NCBI RefSeq assembly: GCF_000293805.1
Contig: NZ_AMBZ01000014.1
Span: 1 to 64,000, forward strand
Origin: Paenibacillus alvei DSM 29
Lineage (GTDB): Bacteria; Bacillota; Bacilli; Paenibacillales; Paenibacillaceae
DNA: 64,000 bases
Reading direction: 5' to 3'
Shown here: positions 7,633 through 15,105 of the stretch, piece after piece
How positions within the stretch are numbered: position 1 is the first letter of the stretch
Layout: every line of letters starts with the position of its first letter
The notes under the pieces: model-generated
The model's input: only the letters and a program-made list of their open reading frames with translations
Told to the model about the DNA's origin: nothing
Database searches by the model: none
Program-made: the position numbers and the translations under genes

Positions 7633-7881
7633 ATGATACAAGAATATTGGTATGACATTTATGATAATAACGATGGGAATCTAGCGTATCTCAATACGGA
7701 TATTCCACCTCAAATTATGTCCTCTTATGAAGAGAGCTTTAAAGCTTCAGATGTAAGTGAAGCGGACATGGGCGATGACTATGAGCAGATCCTAAACAGG
7801 TTCATCGGCTTTCTCAGGCAGAAAGGACATGTTCTAAATATTGTGAATCGCCCGGAAAACTGGATCAACTTGCAGGAGTAA
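7633..7881 (+). CDS. Small acidic hypothetical protein, 82 aa
   Basis: Ribosome site GGAGTGG before the ATG. Starts MIQEYWYDIYDNNDGN; acidic with many aromatic residues, like the upstream 219-aa product. No known motif. The short spacing suggests the same transcript. It is followed by structured element E5. Confidence 0.6.
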   Translation: MIQEYWYDIYDNNDGNLAYLNTDIPPQIMSSYEESFKASDVSEADMGDDYEQILNRFIGFLRQKGHVLNIVNRPENWINLQE

Positions 7882-7939
7882 TAGAATCGATCGTTAATGG
7901 TACTTGGGCTGGCTCCTTATGAGTCGGCCTAATCGCGTG

Positions 7940-8160
7940 GATATGGTTAGCTGGCGTACGCCAGCTTTTGATTAGTAGACGCAGCTGGAGCTGCTATTAG
8001 GTACAATGTAGCTCCGTTTACACGGAGCATTTATTAGATGGCGGAGCCAGAAGCGCACGAGACTGCCCAAATCCGCAGTCTCAAGCACATCTGGCTCCGA
8101 ATGTAGCTACGGAAAACCGTACTTAACCCCTACAAGCTATCCTAGAGTCGTTGTAAGCTC
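7940..8160 (+). promoter_or_regulatory. Structured intergenic element E5
   Basis: Begins with a terminator hairpin AGCTGGCGTACGCCAGCTTTT. Then GCAGCTGGAGCTGC; GCTCCGTTTACACGGAGC; a long stem CGGAGCCAGA (8042-8051) with TCTGGCTCCG (8090-8099) enclosing AGACTGC/GCAGTCT (8060-8066/8075-8081); and TACGG..CCGTA. It resembles the other elements in architecture, not in sequence. No plus-strand gene follows; the next gene is on the minus strand. Confidence 0.5.
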
Positions 8161-8194
8161 TTTTGAAAGAGTAGGCTCTAGCCGTCTTAGTGGC

Positions 8195-8629
8195 CTAAAG
8201 GCCACTCTTGGTATCAAAGTGTTTGGAGCTGTTTAAGCGTTCAGGTACACCTTGTGAGATATATTTATCGATGTTGAGTCCCATTAATGATCGCATTTGT
8301 ACAGAAGCTTCAGCACTTATTAATGATCGTAGCAAACGAATCTGAGATGTGTAGCCTCGACACTTATATTCAGCACGGATCCCTTCCCAATCACGGTCAA
8401 CTTGATATACTTTTATGCCGCGCTCCCTGAACTCACGACGAATCTCATATAGAGTCTTTGTCGCTTGATTCATCGCATTATCAATAACATCTATATATGG
8501 ACCAGGACTTCTTACTGATTGCTCAATGAGCTTTGCGTCTCTCTCGAATGCTGTTAGTATCAATGGCATTAGTAGAAACGTTTTAATCATTTCAATTTCC
8601 TCAGCTGTTGCACCCACAGGAGGCATCAT
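8195..8629 (-). CDS. YhjD-like protein, 144 aa
   Basis: The pattern FLLMPLILTAFERDAKLIEQS...GPYIDVIDNAM...LYEIRREFRERGIKVYQVDRD...YKCRGY resembles small Bacillus YhjD-type proteins and phage relatives of unknown function. The start is unsure: the frame is open upstream of the ATG at 8629 for about 20 more codons (FDVSIRTNVLRKWGV...) without a standard start, so the N-terminus may be longer or the gene may have lost its start. The stop lies in a hairpin (AGTGGCCTAAAGGCCACT). It is the only minus-strand gene in this stretch. Confidence 0.6.
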   Translation of the reverse strand: MMPPVGATAEEIEMIKTFLLMPLILTAFERDAKLIEQSVRSPGPYIDVIDNAMNQATKTLYEIRREFRERGIKVYQVDRDWEGIRAEYKCRGYTSQIRLLRSLISAEASVQMRSLMGLNIDKYISQGVPERLNSSKHFDTKSGL

Positions 8630-8732
8630 AACACCCCATTTACGAAGAACATTTGTTCTTATGCTAACATCAAATACCTTATTTATTCAATCCCAAGAAG
8701 AAAAAAGTCTTAATTCAGTAAGCCATGAAACC

Positions 8733-8828
8733 CCACCACCCCTAAATTCCAAGCGAACAGAATACCGCTGTTCCATTGGAATTTTTGCTACGCCTATGGC
8801 TACGCAACCGTGGTCCCCGGTGGCATGG
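8733..8828. repeat. Structured element X, copy 2
   Basis: CCACC (8733-8737) pairs with GGTGG (8819-8823). Hairpin AAATTCCAA (8744-8752) with TTGGAATTT (8776-8784) encloses GAACAG/CTGTTC (8755-8760/8768-8773). Relative to copy 1 (3339-3435) the stem bases changed on both sides (AAGTCC/GGACTT against AATTCC/GGAATT), a compensatory change that supports a real fold. It lies between the minus-strand YhjD-like gene and element E6. Confidence 0.6.
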
Positions 8829-8884
8829 GAAGGGATTAAAAGATTTGAATGTAACATCCATGAAGCAGTAATCAAGTGAAGGGC

Positions 8885-9335
8885 GATCCTGAAGGATCGA
8901 TGGAAAGAACCGGCGCTGCCGGTTCTTTTTTTCCGCCCCCGGCTGCGCCGGCAGCGGAAAGGTTTTCCGGCTCGTGAGGGAGAAGCGAGGCTTCTTTCTC
9001 CTGTCGATTTGTCCCTTCCAGTACCCGTACGCATCCGGCCCTCTCAGCTAAACATACAGAACCTTGGCCCGAATAGACGAAAAATTATTTTGAGAACTTC
9101 ACTCAAAATAATTTGTTCGACCCTGACGGGCAATCTATTCAACCCAAGAACCTGTATGTTCTTTACGCTGTGCCGGATACGTACACTGGAAGTCCCATCT
9201 CTCCATACGAAAGAAGCTTGCCCGCGATTCTCCTGGGCGAGCCTACAAACCTAAAACCTTTCCGCTCATCGCCGCTCGGGCTAGCCAGGAAAACGTTTCT
9301 GGAAAGGGGGGGGGAGGGGAGGTGTGGCACCAGTA
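8885..9335 (+). promoter_or_regulatory. Structured intergenic element E6 (long subfamily)
   Basis: Starts with hairpin GATCCTGAAGGATC and terminator GAACCGGC/GCCGGTTC + T7 (8907-8932). There follows a very long imperfect hairpin with arms CGTACGCATCCGGC / GCCGGATACGTAC, ACATACAG / CTGTATGT, GAATAGA / TCTATTC, and a tip AATTATTTTGAG / CTCAAAATAATT. Further pairs are CGGAAAGGTTTT with AAAACCTTTCCG. It ends in a G-run (GGGGGGGGAGGGGAGG). It is nearly identical to E7 (22579-23026) and E9 (56022-56444). Confidence 0.7.
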
Positions 9336-9363
9336 GGACTATTACATCACAGGAGGAATCATC

Positions 9364-9642
9364 ATGAAAAAACACATCTTTATTGGGAAGTTCAATCTTG
9401 GCACGGTCGTCATAACACCAGGTGCAAGCGACATTTGTGAAGACCATGTACTGTCTGCACTCACACGTCATATCTCAGGTGATTGGGGAGACGTTTGTGA
9501 GGAGGACAAGCAGGAAAATGATTACTCTTTAGCTCACGGAGGGAGGTTGCTGTCTTCGTATCGAAGCGCTGGGGTTAAGTTCTGGATCATTACAGAGCAT
9601 GACCGCAGCATCACAACAATTCTCCTTCCTGAAGAATATTAA
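9364..9642 (+). CDS. Conserved mobile-element small protein, 92 aa
   Basis: Ribosome site AGGAGG 7 bases before the ATG. The motif order FNLGTVVITPGA - LTRHISGDWGDVCEEDKQEN - LLSSYRSAGVKFWIITEHDRSITTILLPEEY matches a small protein family I know from many plasmids and integrative elements across bacteria; it has no established function. The gene follows element E6 and is followed closely by a small coiled-coil gene. Confidence 0.75.
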   Translation: MKKHIFIGKFNLGTVVITPGASDICEDHVLSALTRHISGDWGDVCEEDKQENDYSLAHGGRLLSSYRSAGVKFWIITEHDRSITTILLPEEY

Positions 9643-9669
9643 AACTTTCCCTGAAGGGAGGTGATAGCT

Positions 9670-9864
9670 ATGAGTAAGGAGGATGAGCTGAGCAAGCTCG
9701 GGAAGGAAATTGAAATCGATCGAGCTCAACTGAATGCGTATTCGCATTGTTTTGAGGACATGTATGAAGTGATCGTACAAATGTCCACTGTGTTGGACGA
9801 AAAGATTGCTCGTTACATGAGCATTCAAAAAGAAATCAATGCATCAAAAAAGCCATCTGCGTAG
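9670..9864 (+). CDS. Small coiled-coil protein, 64 aa
   Basis: The ATG at 9670 follows AAGGGAGGTG at 8 bases; the longer frame from 9661 starts inside that site and is rejected. The product is entirely helical with heptad-like spacing (DELSKLGKEIEIDRAQLNAY). No family recognised. It is 28 bp after the previous gene and probably in the same transcript; the stop is followed by a GC-rich hairpin (GGCCGGGGCGTG...CACGCCCC, about 9873-9904) that may terminate or attenuate. Confidence 0.55.
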   Translation: MSKEDELSKLGKEIEIDRAQLNAYSHCFEDMYEVIVQMSTVLDEKIARYMSIQKEINASKKPSA

Positions 9865-9960
9865 CGGCAGACGGCCGGGGCGTGAAGTTGTCGGACCCAC
9901 GCCCCTTCATTCTAACACAGTAAAGAAACAATTTCTACGAAGGGGCTTTTCAACTTGGGC

Positions 9961-10065
9961 ATGACTTGGATTGGACTTCTTGTCTGCGCATTAGCTTGGC
10001 AGATATGGGTTGATGATAGAAAGTACCTTAATAGGTTCTCAAATAGTCGATCAGACGATAAATGA
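9961..10065 (+). CDS. Possible tiny membrane protein, 34 aa
   Basis: ATG at 9961 (or in-frame TTG at 9955, nearer to GAAGGGG at about 9939) encodes MTWIGLLVCALAWQIWVDD followed by a polar tail. This is one membrane segment with a charged C-terminus. Its TGA (10063-10065) overlaps the ribosome site AAGGGA of the next gene, as in translationally coupled pairs. Too short to be certain. Confidence 0.4.
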   Translation: MTWIGLLVCALAWQIWVDDRKYLNRFSNSRSDDK

Positions 10066-10079
10066 AGGGATGATACATC

Positions 10080-10595
10080 ATGAAAAACAAAGTTGTGGTA
10101 TTGGTGAAGATGTTGCAAGGATCTCAAGACGTTGTGACTTATGTTGGAGTAGATGCGATGAATCATGCAGCTCGGGCGTTTGAGAACTGGACTGGTATTG
10201 CGTATTCTACATATCTTCAAAAAAGTAGTACAGGTAAAAATAACTATGAGATCTTGGGAGAGAATTATGCCGGTACAAACATTTATATTACTGATGCAGT
10301 GTGTAGAGGAGCGAGATGTGAAAATCTGCTGTCTCTTTCTACAGGACACATCACAGAGGAAGCGGCAAAAAGACTCGAAAACTTTGATTTTCCACTAGTT
10401 GCTTATAGGAAAGAGGATGATCACGAAGCATATGGTTTCTTTTTAATCGTTCCAGATAGTCTCTTAGATCCGTCTGAGTTGCCGGAGTGCATCCAGGATA
10501 TCATTATCTATGCAAAAGCGTTAGAATGTGACTGGATCAATTTAGATAGGGATGCGGACGTTATCCCTGATTTGCCGGTATACGAATTTGAATAA
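10080..10595 (+). CDS. DUF5983-like protein, 171 aa
   Basis: Ribosome site GAAGGGATG before the ATG. The N-terminal half is unassigned; the C-terminal half (LSLSTGHITEEAAKRLENFDFPLVAYRK...GFFLIVPD...DCDWINLDRDADVI-type pattern) resembles DUF5983, common on plasmids and integrative elements, function unknown. A hairpin AATCAACAGGC/GCCTGTTGATT (10594-10620) follows the stop. Assignment made from the motif pattern only. Confidence 0.65.
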   Translation: MKNKVVVLVKMLQGSQDVVTYVGVDAMNHAARAFENWTGIAYSTYLQKSSTGKNNYEILGENYAGTNIYITDAVCRGARCENLLSLSTGHITEEAAKRLENFDFPLVAYRKEDDHEAYGFFLIVPDSLLDPSELPECIQDIIIYAKALECDWINLDRDADVIPDLPVYEFE

Positions 10596-10639
10596 TCAAC
10601 AGGCGGTTGCCTGTTGATTGAAGAATATAAAGATAGAGT

Positions 10640-10668
10640 CTACCATCCAGTATAATACTGGATGGTAG
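10640..10668. promoter_or_regulatory. 29-bp perfect palindrome with TATAAT at its centre
   Basis: Arms of 14 bases (CTACCATCCAGTAT / ATACTGGATGGTAG) around a single A, so that TATAAT (10651-10656) sits in the middle. It lies 21 bp before the start codon of the zinc-ribbon gene. It could be an operator over a -10 box, or an RNA hairpin. No good -35 is seen at 17 bp. Confidence 0.5.
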
Positions 10669-10689
10669 GTACATCGAAAGGAGAAAAAC

Positions 10690-11175
10690 ATGAAAACTTG
10701 TCCTTATTGTGGGTCTGTGGTTGAGATACGTTCGGGAGCGTATTATTGCGGTTTCTGTGATATGATCTTGCCCCAGGAGCTCCTTCAGGAAGAAGGAAAA
10801 CGAAAGCAATTTTCCATCAATCAAGCTTCGGTTAGCATAGACCTAGCCGATATGTCCACGCCTGAATTAATGACTAGAAAAACGTATGAACTGCTCATTC
10901 TGCTGAGACATCTTCGGCAAAAACGGAGTGATTCATTTAATCTTATGCGTATTCTGAAGAAGGCTAATGCTCAGGCGGATGAATTCCAAGCAGCTGCTTC
11001 TTCTTCAGGGAAGGACTACGAATGGTGGACACGTAAAATGTGGATCGTGGAGAACATTATTCGGGACAGGATGAATTATGTACCCGCGCGGATAACGGAT
11101 GATTATCTGCTTTCTATCGAGAAGCAGATCATAGATGGCAATAGTAAAAATCTAATTGTTGTTGGAGGTAAATAG
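10690..11175 (+). CDS. Zinc-ribbon protein, 161 aa
   Basis: Ribosome site AAAGGAG 8 bases before the ATG. N-terminal zinc ribbon CPYCGS (4-9) and YYCGFCD (18-24), then a helical domain (LMTRKTYELLILLRHLRQKRSD; WWTRKMWIVENIIRDRM). No known family. The ribbon suggests nucleic-acid or protein contact. It is two bases from the following gene and clearly co-transcribed with it, with a possible operator at 10640-10668 controlling the pair. Confidence 0.7.
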   Translation: MKTCPYCGSVVEIRSGAYYCGFCDMILPQELLQEEGKRKQFSINQASVSIDLADMSTPELMTRKTYELLILLRHLRQKRSDSFNLMRILKKANAQADEFQAAASSSGKDYEWWTRKMWIVENIIRDRMNYVPARITDDYLLSIEKQIIDGNSKNLIVVGGK

Positions 11176-11177
11176 AC

Positions 11178-11867
11178 ATGACTATTGTTTCCTGGTTCAA
11201 TAATTTGTTTAGCAGTAAAAATAACTCGACTAATAAAGAAAAAGAGGATTTGGTGGTTCGAGAACCACTTGATCCAGAACATGAGAACTGCAATGCTCTA
11301 TTGTCAGAAGAGAACCAAGAGAATATGGATGAGACTGAAGACTATTGGGATAGTGACCCAGAAGATGATCCTTGGTATGATGAACTAAAAGAGAGGGTAG
11401 CCGGTACACGTTATGAGAAATTCGTAGGTAAGACAACACCATACTATGGTTTTGAGCAGTTGTTATCCGATGCTGCGAGGGGTAAAAAGATAGTTACTGT
11501 AGGGTATCACTCTGAGATCAATGAGCTTGCGGATACTAGGAAGTTTGAAATAGATGCATATAGCATCACTTCCGTAGATCTTTTAGTCTTAAAAGAGGTT
11601 TTCGAAGCGGCTCAGAGGGAGGCTGTATCCTTGGACGAGGATTTCGATTACGAATTTGAAATTATCCAGCAAGGAGAGGAAATACGATTTAATGAATGTT
11701 ATGATCCATATATTTCATCTCGAAATACGGTAAAAGGAAACATGTACGATAGCAATATCGATACATACGGTGCAATCAATGGGGTAAAAGCTATTAGGAG
11801 CTATTTACTTTATAAAACCGATACAAATGAGTTTATTCAAGTAAATGGACGCTACTGGTGTATGTGA
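11178..11867 (+). CDS. Acidic hypothetical protein, 229 aa
   Basis: Ribosome site GGAGGT, start two bases after the zinc-ribbon gene. Residues 1-75 are polar and very acidic (ETEDYWDSDPEDDPWYDE); the rest looks globular, alpha/beta (YGFEQLLSDAARGKKIVTVGYHSEIN...YLLYKTDTNEFIQVNGRYWCM). No recognised motif. It is the last gene of this small operon. Confidence 0.65.
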   Translation: MTIVSWFNNLFSSKNNSTNKEKEDLVVREPLDPEHENCNALLSEENQENMDETEDYWDSDPEDDPWYDELKERVAGTRYEKFVGKTTPYYGFEQLLSDAARGKKIVTVGYHSEINELADTRKFEIDAYSITSVDLLVLKEVFEAAQREAVSLDEDFDYEFEIIQQGEEIRFNECYDPYISSRNTVKGNMYDSNIDTYGAINGVKAIRSYLLYKTDTNEFIQVNGRYWCM

Positions 11868-11954
11868 TTTTACTCAATGGATTGACATTTGATAGGTTTA
11901 GCATTGTTGATTTTACATAACAATGATAGAATAAAGGTACAAGATAATGCGTAC

Positions 11955-11993
11955 ACTAAAAAGGGAAGCAGCTGTCACTGCTCCCCTTAACAT
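11955..11993 (-). terminator. Terminator for the minus-strand holin-like toxin
   Basis: Read on the minus strand: AAGGGGAGCAG / CTGCTTCCCTT followed by TTTT. A second hairpin AATAGACCG/CGGTCTATT (about 12028-12068) lies just after the toxin stop. Confidence 0.6.
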
Positions 11994-12063
11994 AGCAGCC
12001 GCTTCAAAGGCGGTGGCTTATATCAAAGTTAGGGCGAATAGACCGAACCTTGGCCGGGGCGGT

Positions 12064-12174
12064 CTATTTATCTTTGTTTCGGGTAAGTGCAATGATAGAC
12101 ACAATCAACCCCACGATCGCAACGATAAGCGATCCGAAACCGATCATGATCTGCAAAGCATCTTTAACCTCCAC
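12064..12174 (-). CDS. Holin-like toxin of a type I toxin-antitoxin system, 36 aa
   Basis: Missing from ordinary ORF lists because of its size. Minus strand: GGGAGGTGATGCTT then GTG, product MEVKDALQIMIGFGSLIVAI-type (one membrane helix, then basic RNKDK tail). The pattern ALQIMIxFGSLIVAIVGLI matches the Firmicute 'putative holin-like toxin' / TxpA group, whose expression is normally held down by an antisense RNA. An ATG at 12180 overlaps the ribosome site and is less likely. It may stabilise the plasmid after segregation. The antisense RNA was not located with confidence. Confidence 0.7.
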   Translation of the reverse strand: MEVKDALQIMIGFGSLIVAIVGLIVSIIALTRNKDK

Positions 12175-12354
12175 AAGCATCACCTCCCTTCCGGGAAGGT
12201 TAGCCGACCGCCGCTTAAAGCCATTCTACTATGTTCTTTTAATTATATCACAAAGCCACTATATTTGAGCACACATACATATTTATATATGTCAATTAAC
12301 TTGACAACTAGTCTATTGCCGGTGTTTATTGGTATAAACGAAAACAAAATAACC

Positions 12355-12385
12355 CTGCCCATATCATGGGAGGGGTTTTCTGTGC
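12355..12385 (+). terminator. Possible terminator hairpin
   Basis: CCCTgcCCATatcATGGgaGGGG followed by TTTT. It could end an antisense RNA running towards the toxin region from the other side. Confidence 0.4.
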
Positions 12386-12517
12386 TATTTTTACGCTTTC
12401 CATGAACTACCACCTAGTTCATGCTTACATAGATACTAATGACTTAAGGAGTGTTGATATTGAAAATAAAATACCACTTTTCCTGCAAGCCTCCGGATGT
12501 TGGAAAGGAGAAGCCAA

Positions 12518-12688
12518 ATGAAGGAGCTAACCAACACCATCATTACCACCACCGTCTACAACTGGATTAATTACATTCTATCTAAATATGTAACTTTGAC
12601 GGTGTGTGGTGTAGTAGTCGATCCAATGTTAATCCTGATCATTGTACTACTCACTGTATTGATAAAACCAACTGTAAGAACTAAATGA
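12518..12688 (+). CDS. Small membrane protein, 56 aa
   Basis: The ATG at 12518 follows GGAAAGGAG at 7 bases, better than the longer frame from 12497. The product has a polar N-terminus (MKELTNTIITTTVYNWINY) and one strong hydrophobic segment (VDPMLILIIVLLTVLIKPT). No family recognised. It lies next to the holin-like toxin gene; a second toxin-like peptide is possible but unproven. Confidence 0.5.
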   Translation: MKELTNTIITTTVYNWINYILSKYVTLTVCGVVVDPMLILIIVLLTVLIKPTVRTK

Positions 12689-12695
12689 TTTTATT

Positions 12696-12730
12696 CCCTT
12701 CACTGATTGCAGTCAGTGAGGGGTTTTTTA
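12696..12730 (+). terminator. Terminator after the small membrane protein gene
   Basis: CCCTTCACTGA / TCAGTGAGGGG followed by TTTTTT. Confidence 0.75.
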
Positions 12731-13012
12731 TAATCTAGAATTCTTTTGGTTCAATGTAATATCTAAATTCAGAAAATTATTGTCTTGTGTTTCTACTAAA
12801 ACAGGGTCAAAGCCAACTGTCAGTAGCGTAACTAATAGTTACGGTTAGATACATTATATATCGTTAGAGTTCACATGTAAACATTATAGATGAAAAAAGT
12901 CTGTATTTTAGCGGCTTTTATCAACTAATTTTAGGGGTTTTATTATGTATATCAAACAAATTTATAAAACAGACCCTAAAGTTTCTAAAACAAACTCAAG
13001 ATTTTATAAAAA

Positions 13013-13131
13013 TTATTTCTTGACGATCTTTCTGTTTGAAGAAACAACTTTTGGAATGTGATGAGCGCGGCCTACTTTTTTCAAAAGAGCTACGAACTTT
13101 TTCGCTTCATTTTTTCTTCTTTTGAGTACAT
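13013..13131 (-). pseudogene. Possible frameshifted 39-aa basic peptide gene
   Basis: On the minus strand, GGGAGGGGAAATAT precedes an ATG at 13131. The frame stops after 13 codons, but one extra A in the A6 run (T6 at 13110-13115 on the plus strand) would give MYSKEEKNEAKKFVALLKK and a basic tail to the TAA at 13013. Speculative. The rest of the 12731-13290 gap holds no gene that I can support. Confidence 0.3.
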
Positions 13132-13292
13132 ATATTTCCCCTCCCAGAGCATTGTTACTATCCTGTATTGCCTCACAGAAAAAAGTTAAACATAGATCGT
13201 TCTAAATATAAGGCTTGTACGCATATTTTGAATTAGGAATTTCGGAAAAACGGAAAAATGACCCTAGAGATAAAGGAGGCTACACTTGATCA

Positions 13293-13740
13293 ATGGAAGC
13301 TAGGGGAGTTCAAAGTCTCAACAGCATATTTACCCAATCAATAGAAAAAAGGCCGTCAGTGAGGTTCCCAAAAAACAGCTCGTAAGGAACGTTCTGATAA
13401 GCTGAAGGACATCAAATTTCCGGTTACCCCAGAGCAAAGGGAAAGACTCAGACGACTAGCAAAGCAGCTACCACAAGAATCAAAGCGAAATGAGACAGTA
13501 TCAAATACAGTACATCTTCTTCAAGCATTAAAACATTATCAGTTGTATCCGGAACGTTGCCATGAGGTTGTTTATAAGGATACTGGTCAGTATATGCATG
13601 CTAAACCAGCTAGGAGAGATTTTGAACAAATTGAAGAGCTTGCCCTTCTTTGGAATACGTCTATTCGTAAAGCGACTCACAGGCTGATTATGAATTATTT
13701 GGATTGCGGAGAGGTTGTGATACGATTTGAGCAGGTCTAA
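13293..13740 (+). pseudogene. RHH-like plasmid protein, frame broken at an A6 run
   Basis: ATG at 13293 after GGAGG (13 bases) gives MEARGVQSLNSIFTQSIEKR and stops soon after 13376. The next frame has no start but continues the protein: TARKERSDKLKDIKFPVTPE, then a long helical domain to 13740. Removing one A from 13370-13375 joins them into a protein of about 148 aa. The middle (VTPEQRERLRRLAKQ) recalls ribbon-helix-helix or small DNA-binding proteins of plasmids. The distal half overlaps the start of the next gene by 14 bases, suggesting coupling. Confidence 0.6.
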
Positions 13741-14281
13741 TTTTTCTCTGATGAAACAGCGGATTAATGAGATGTTTGGAGTGAAGGAGCCTTTCTGGAA
13801 GCGGCGAAGTGTAAAAGAAGTCACACTGCGAGCAAGGGATATTGATTATCTTCGTGCGGAAGTCTTTTTAGAGGATATTGTATCTGTAGCAGGAGATGAC
13901 TCTATTTATCTCACGATTCCTGAGCTGGTCTGCTTGCTGTATGAAGATTTTCTATTTGAGATACGGAATTCATTTGATGTTGAGTCAATTATTATTAATT
14001 TAAGTAACAAGCGCCTGGAGCATTTTCGCAAAGTAGATTCTAATAACATCAAACTTCGATGCAAATGGGTTTCATATTCCATATCAATGAAAAGGCCCTT
14101 AGCGCTGCGAGGAGAGGTTTTCCTTCATGATTTGGCTATGTCTTCAGGAGAATTCGAAATGTCGTTAGACGAGCTCCTGTCCATACTATTCATGGATTTT
14201 ATGGCTGAGGTGCGTAAAGGAAATCAGCGCGGGCTGATCAAGAAAATAATATCCAGAATGGAAAGTTGGAGTTTTAACTAG
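13727..14281 (+). CDS. Hypothetical protein with an internal duplication, 184 aa
   Basis: Starts at a TTG (13727) or an ATG at 13751 (MKQRINEMFGVKEP); neither has an ideal ribosome site. Two modules of about 75 aa resemble each other: LRAEVFLEDIVSVAGDD...LTIPELVCLLYEDFLFEIR and LRGEVFLHDLAMSSGEF...MSLDELLSILFMDFMAEVR. Family unknown. It overlaps the previous broken gene and ends before a bidirectional terminator shared with the partition operon. Confidence 0.6.
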   Translation: MSRSNFSLMKQRINEMFGVKEPFWKRRSVKEVTLRARDIDYLRAEVFLEDIVSVAGDDSIYLTIPELVCLLYEDFLFEIRNSFDVESIIINLSNKRLEHFRKVDSNNIKLRCKWVSYSISMKRPLALRGEVFLHDLAMSSGEFEMSLDELLSILFMDFMAEVRKGNQRGLIKKIISRMESWSFN

Positions 14282-14395
14282 ACTATGATTTCATGCAAGT
14301 TTGGTTGAATAGTATGAACAATTGCCGGCATGTAGCTTCAGCATATGTCATATAGAATGAAGACATAAAAGAGCATCATCCCCAAAGGGCACATA

Positions 14396-14421
14396 AAAAG
14401 CCATCAATCGATGGCTTTTGT
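14396..14421. terminator. Bidirectional terminator
   Basis: AAAAAGCCATCAATCGATGGCTTTTG: a 7-bp stem with A- and T-runs, usable by the plus-strand gene ending at 14281 and by the minus-strand partition operon ending at 14422. Confidence 0.75.
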
Positions 14422-15072
14422 TCATTTATATGTGACTTCAACTGTTTCCAAGTTTAATTCTTTAGCTGCAAGGTATCTTGTATACCTATCCACTAGTGTA
14501 TTCGCCTCATCAAGAACGATAGGCTGGTCGAGCTTCCCTGTATCTTGGATATACTGGATCTTATCCAGGACTTTCTCCCGGCGAGGGGTTTTTTGCAAAA
14601 AATCATCTGGAATCTTGATTGAATTTAACGAGAGCTGGGTGGGTCGATCGGAACTTGTAGCTGCAACCTCTTCATATGCTACCGAAGAAATTGATTTCTC
14701 CCCAAAAGAATCTTCAATACTTGCAGCTGACTCGTGATTGTCATTAGATGAATCTTTTTTCTTGTCTGGAATCACTTGGATTGTACTGCACAGAACACCG
14801 ATCTCTCCAGGACAATCCGATACAGCAACGTCTAATGTTGGTTCCCCTTGGATCATATATTTGGTTGTTTCAAAGTTGACTAATGTATCCTCAATTTTCT
14901 TTAGCTGTTTTTGATTCAGAAACACGGTATAGGTTATTGAATTCTCAGGCTTAGGTAGCCCTTTTGGAACCGGGCCTGAAGATTCTGTCATATCAAAAGT
15001 ATAGATTGGCTCAAGCGACCGGAGAGGACTTTTCGGAAACCCGGTCAATACGATTTTATGAGCCACGGTCAT
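14422..15072 (-). CDS. ParB/Srx-fold protein downstream of the plasmid actin, 216 aa
   Basis: The C-terminal 70 residues (IKIPDDFLQKTPRREKVLDK...GKLDQPIVLDEANTLVDRYTRYLAAKELNLETVEV) have the layout of the ParB N-terminal / sulfiredoxin-like fold, including the D-R-Y-x-R-Y-x-A-A element that corresponds to the usual DGxHRxxAA box. The N-terminal part has no known domain; the middle is Ser/Glu-rich and probably disordered. Third gene of the parM-like operon, 33 bp after the previous stop. It may be an accessory segregation or nuclease factor. Confidence 0.65.
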   Translation of the reverse strand: MTVAHKIVLTGFPKSPLRSLEPIYTFDMTESSGPVPKGLPKPENSITYTVFLNQKQLKKIEDTLVNFETTKYMIQGEPTLDVAVSDCPGEIGVLCSTIQVIPDKKKDSSNDNHESAASIEDSFGEKSISSVAYEEVAATSSDRPTQLSLNSIKIPDDFLQKTPRREKVLDKIQYIQDTGKLDQPIVLDEANTLVDRYTRYLAAKELNLETVEVTYK

Positions 15073-15105
15073 CCCCCTTTAAACAATGTAATTAATAATA
15101 TTCTA

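Noticed and set aside
8885-9335. T-box, group I/II intron or integron attC site
   Set aside because: The GGTGTGGCACC near the end recalls a T-box, but no specifier, tRNA-binding or antiterminator layout is seen. There is no intron domain V or P7 core, and the length and stems do not fit attC.
8687-9471. Frames across E6 (and the same across E7 and E9)
   Set aside because: Their similarity among copies comes from conservation of the structured DNA; the frames have no consistent start or stop and run in both directions.
11947-12405. 152-aa plus-strand frame
   Set aside because: It overlaps the holin-like toxin and its terminator on the other strand and has no ribosome site.
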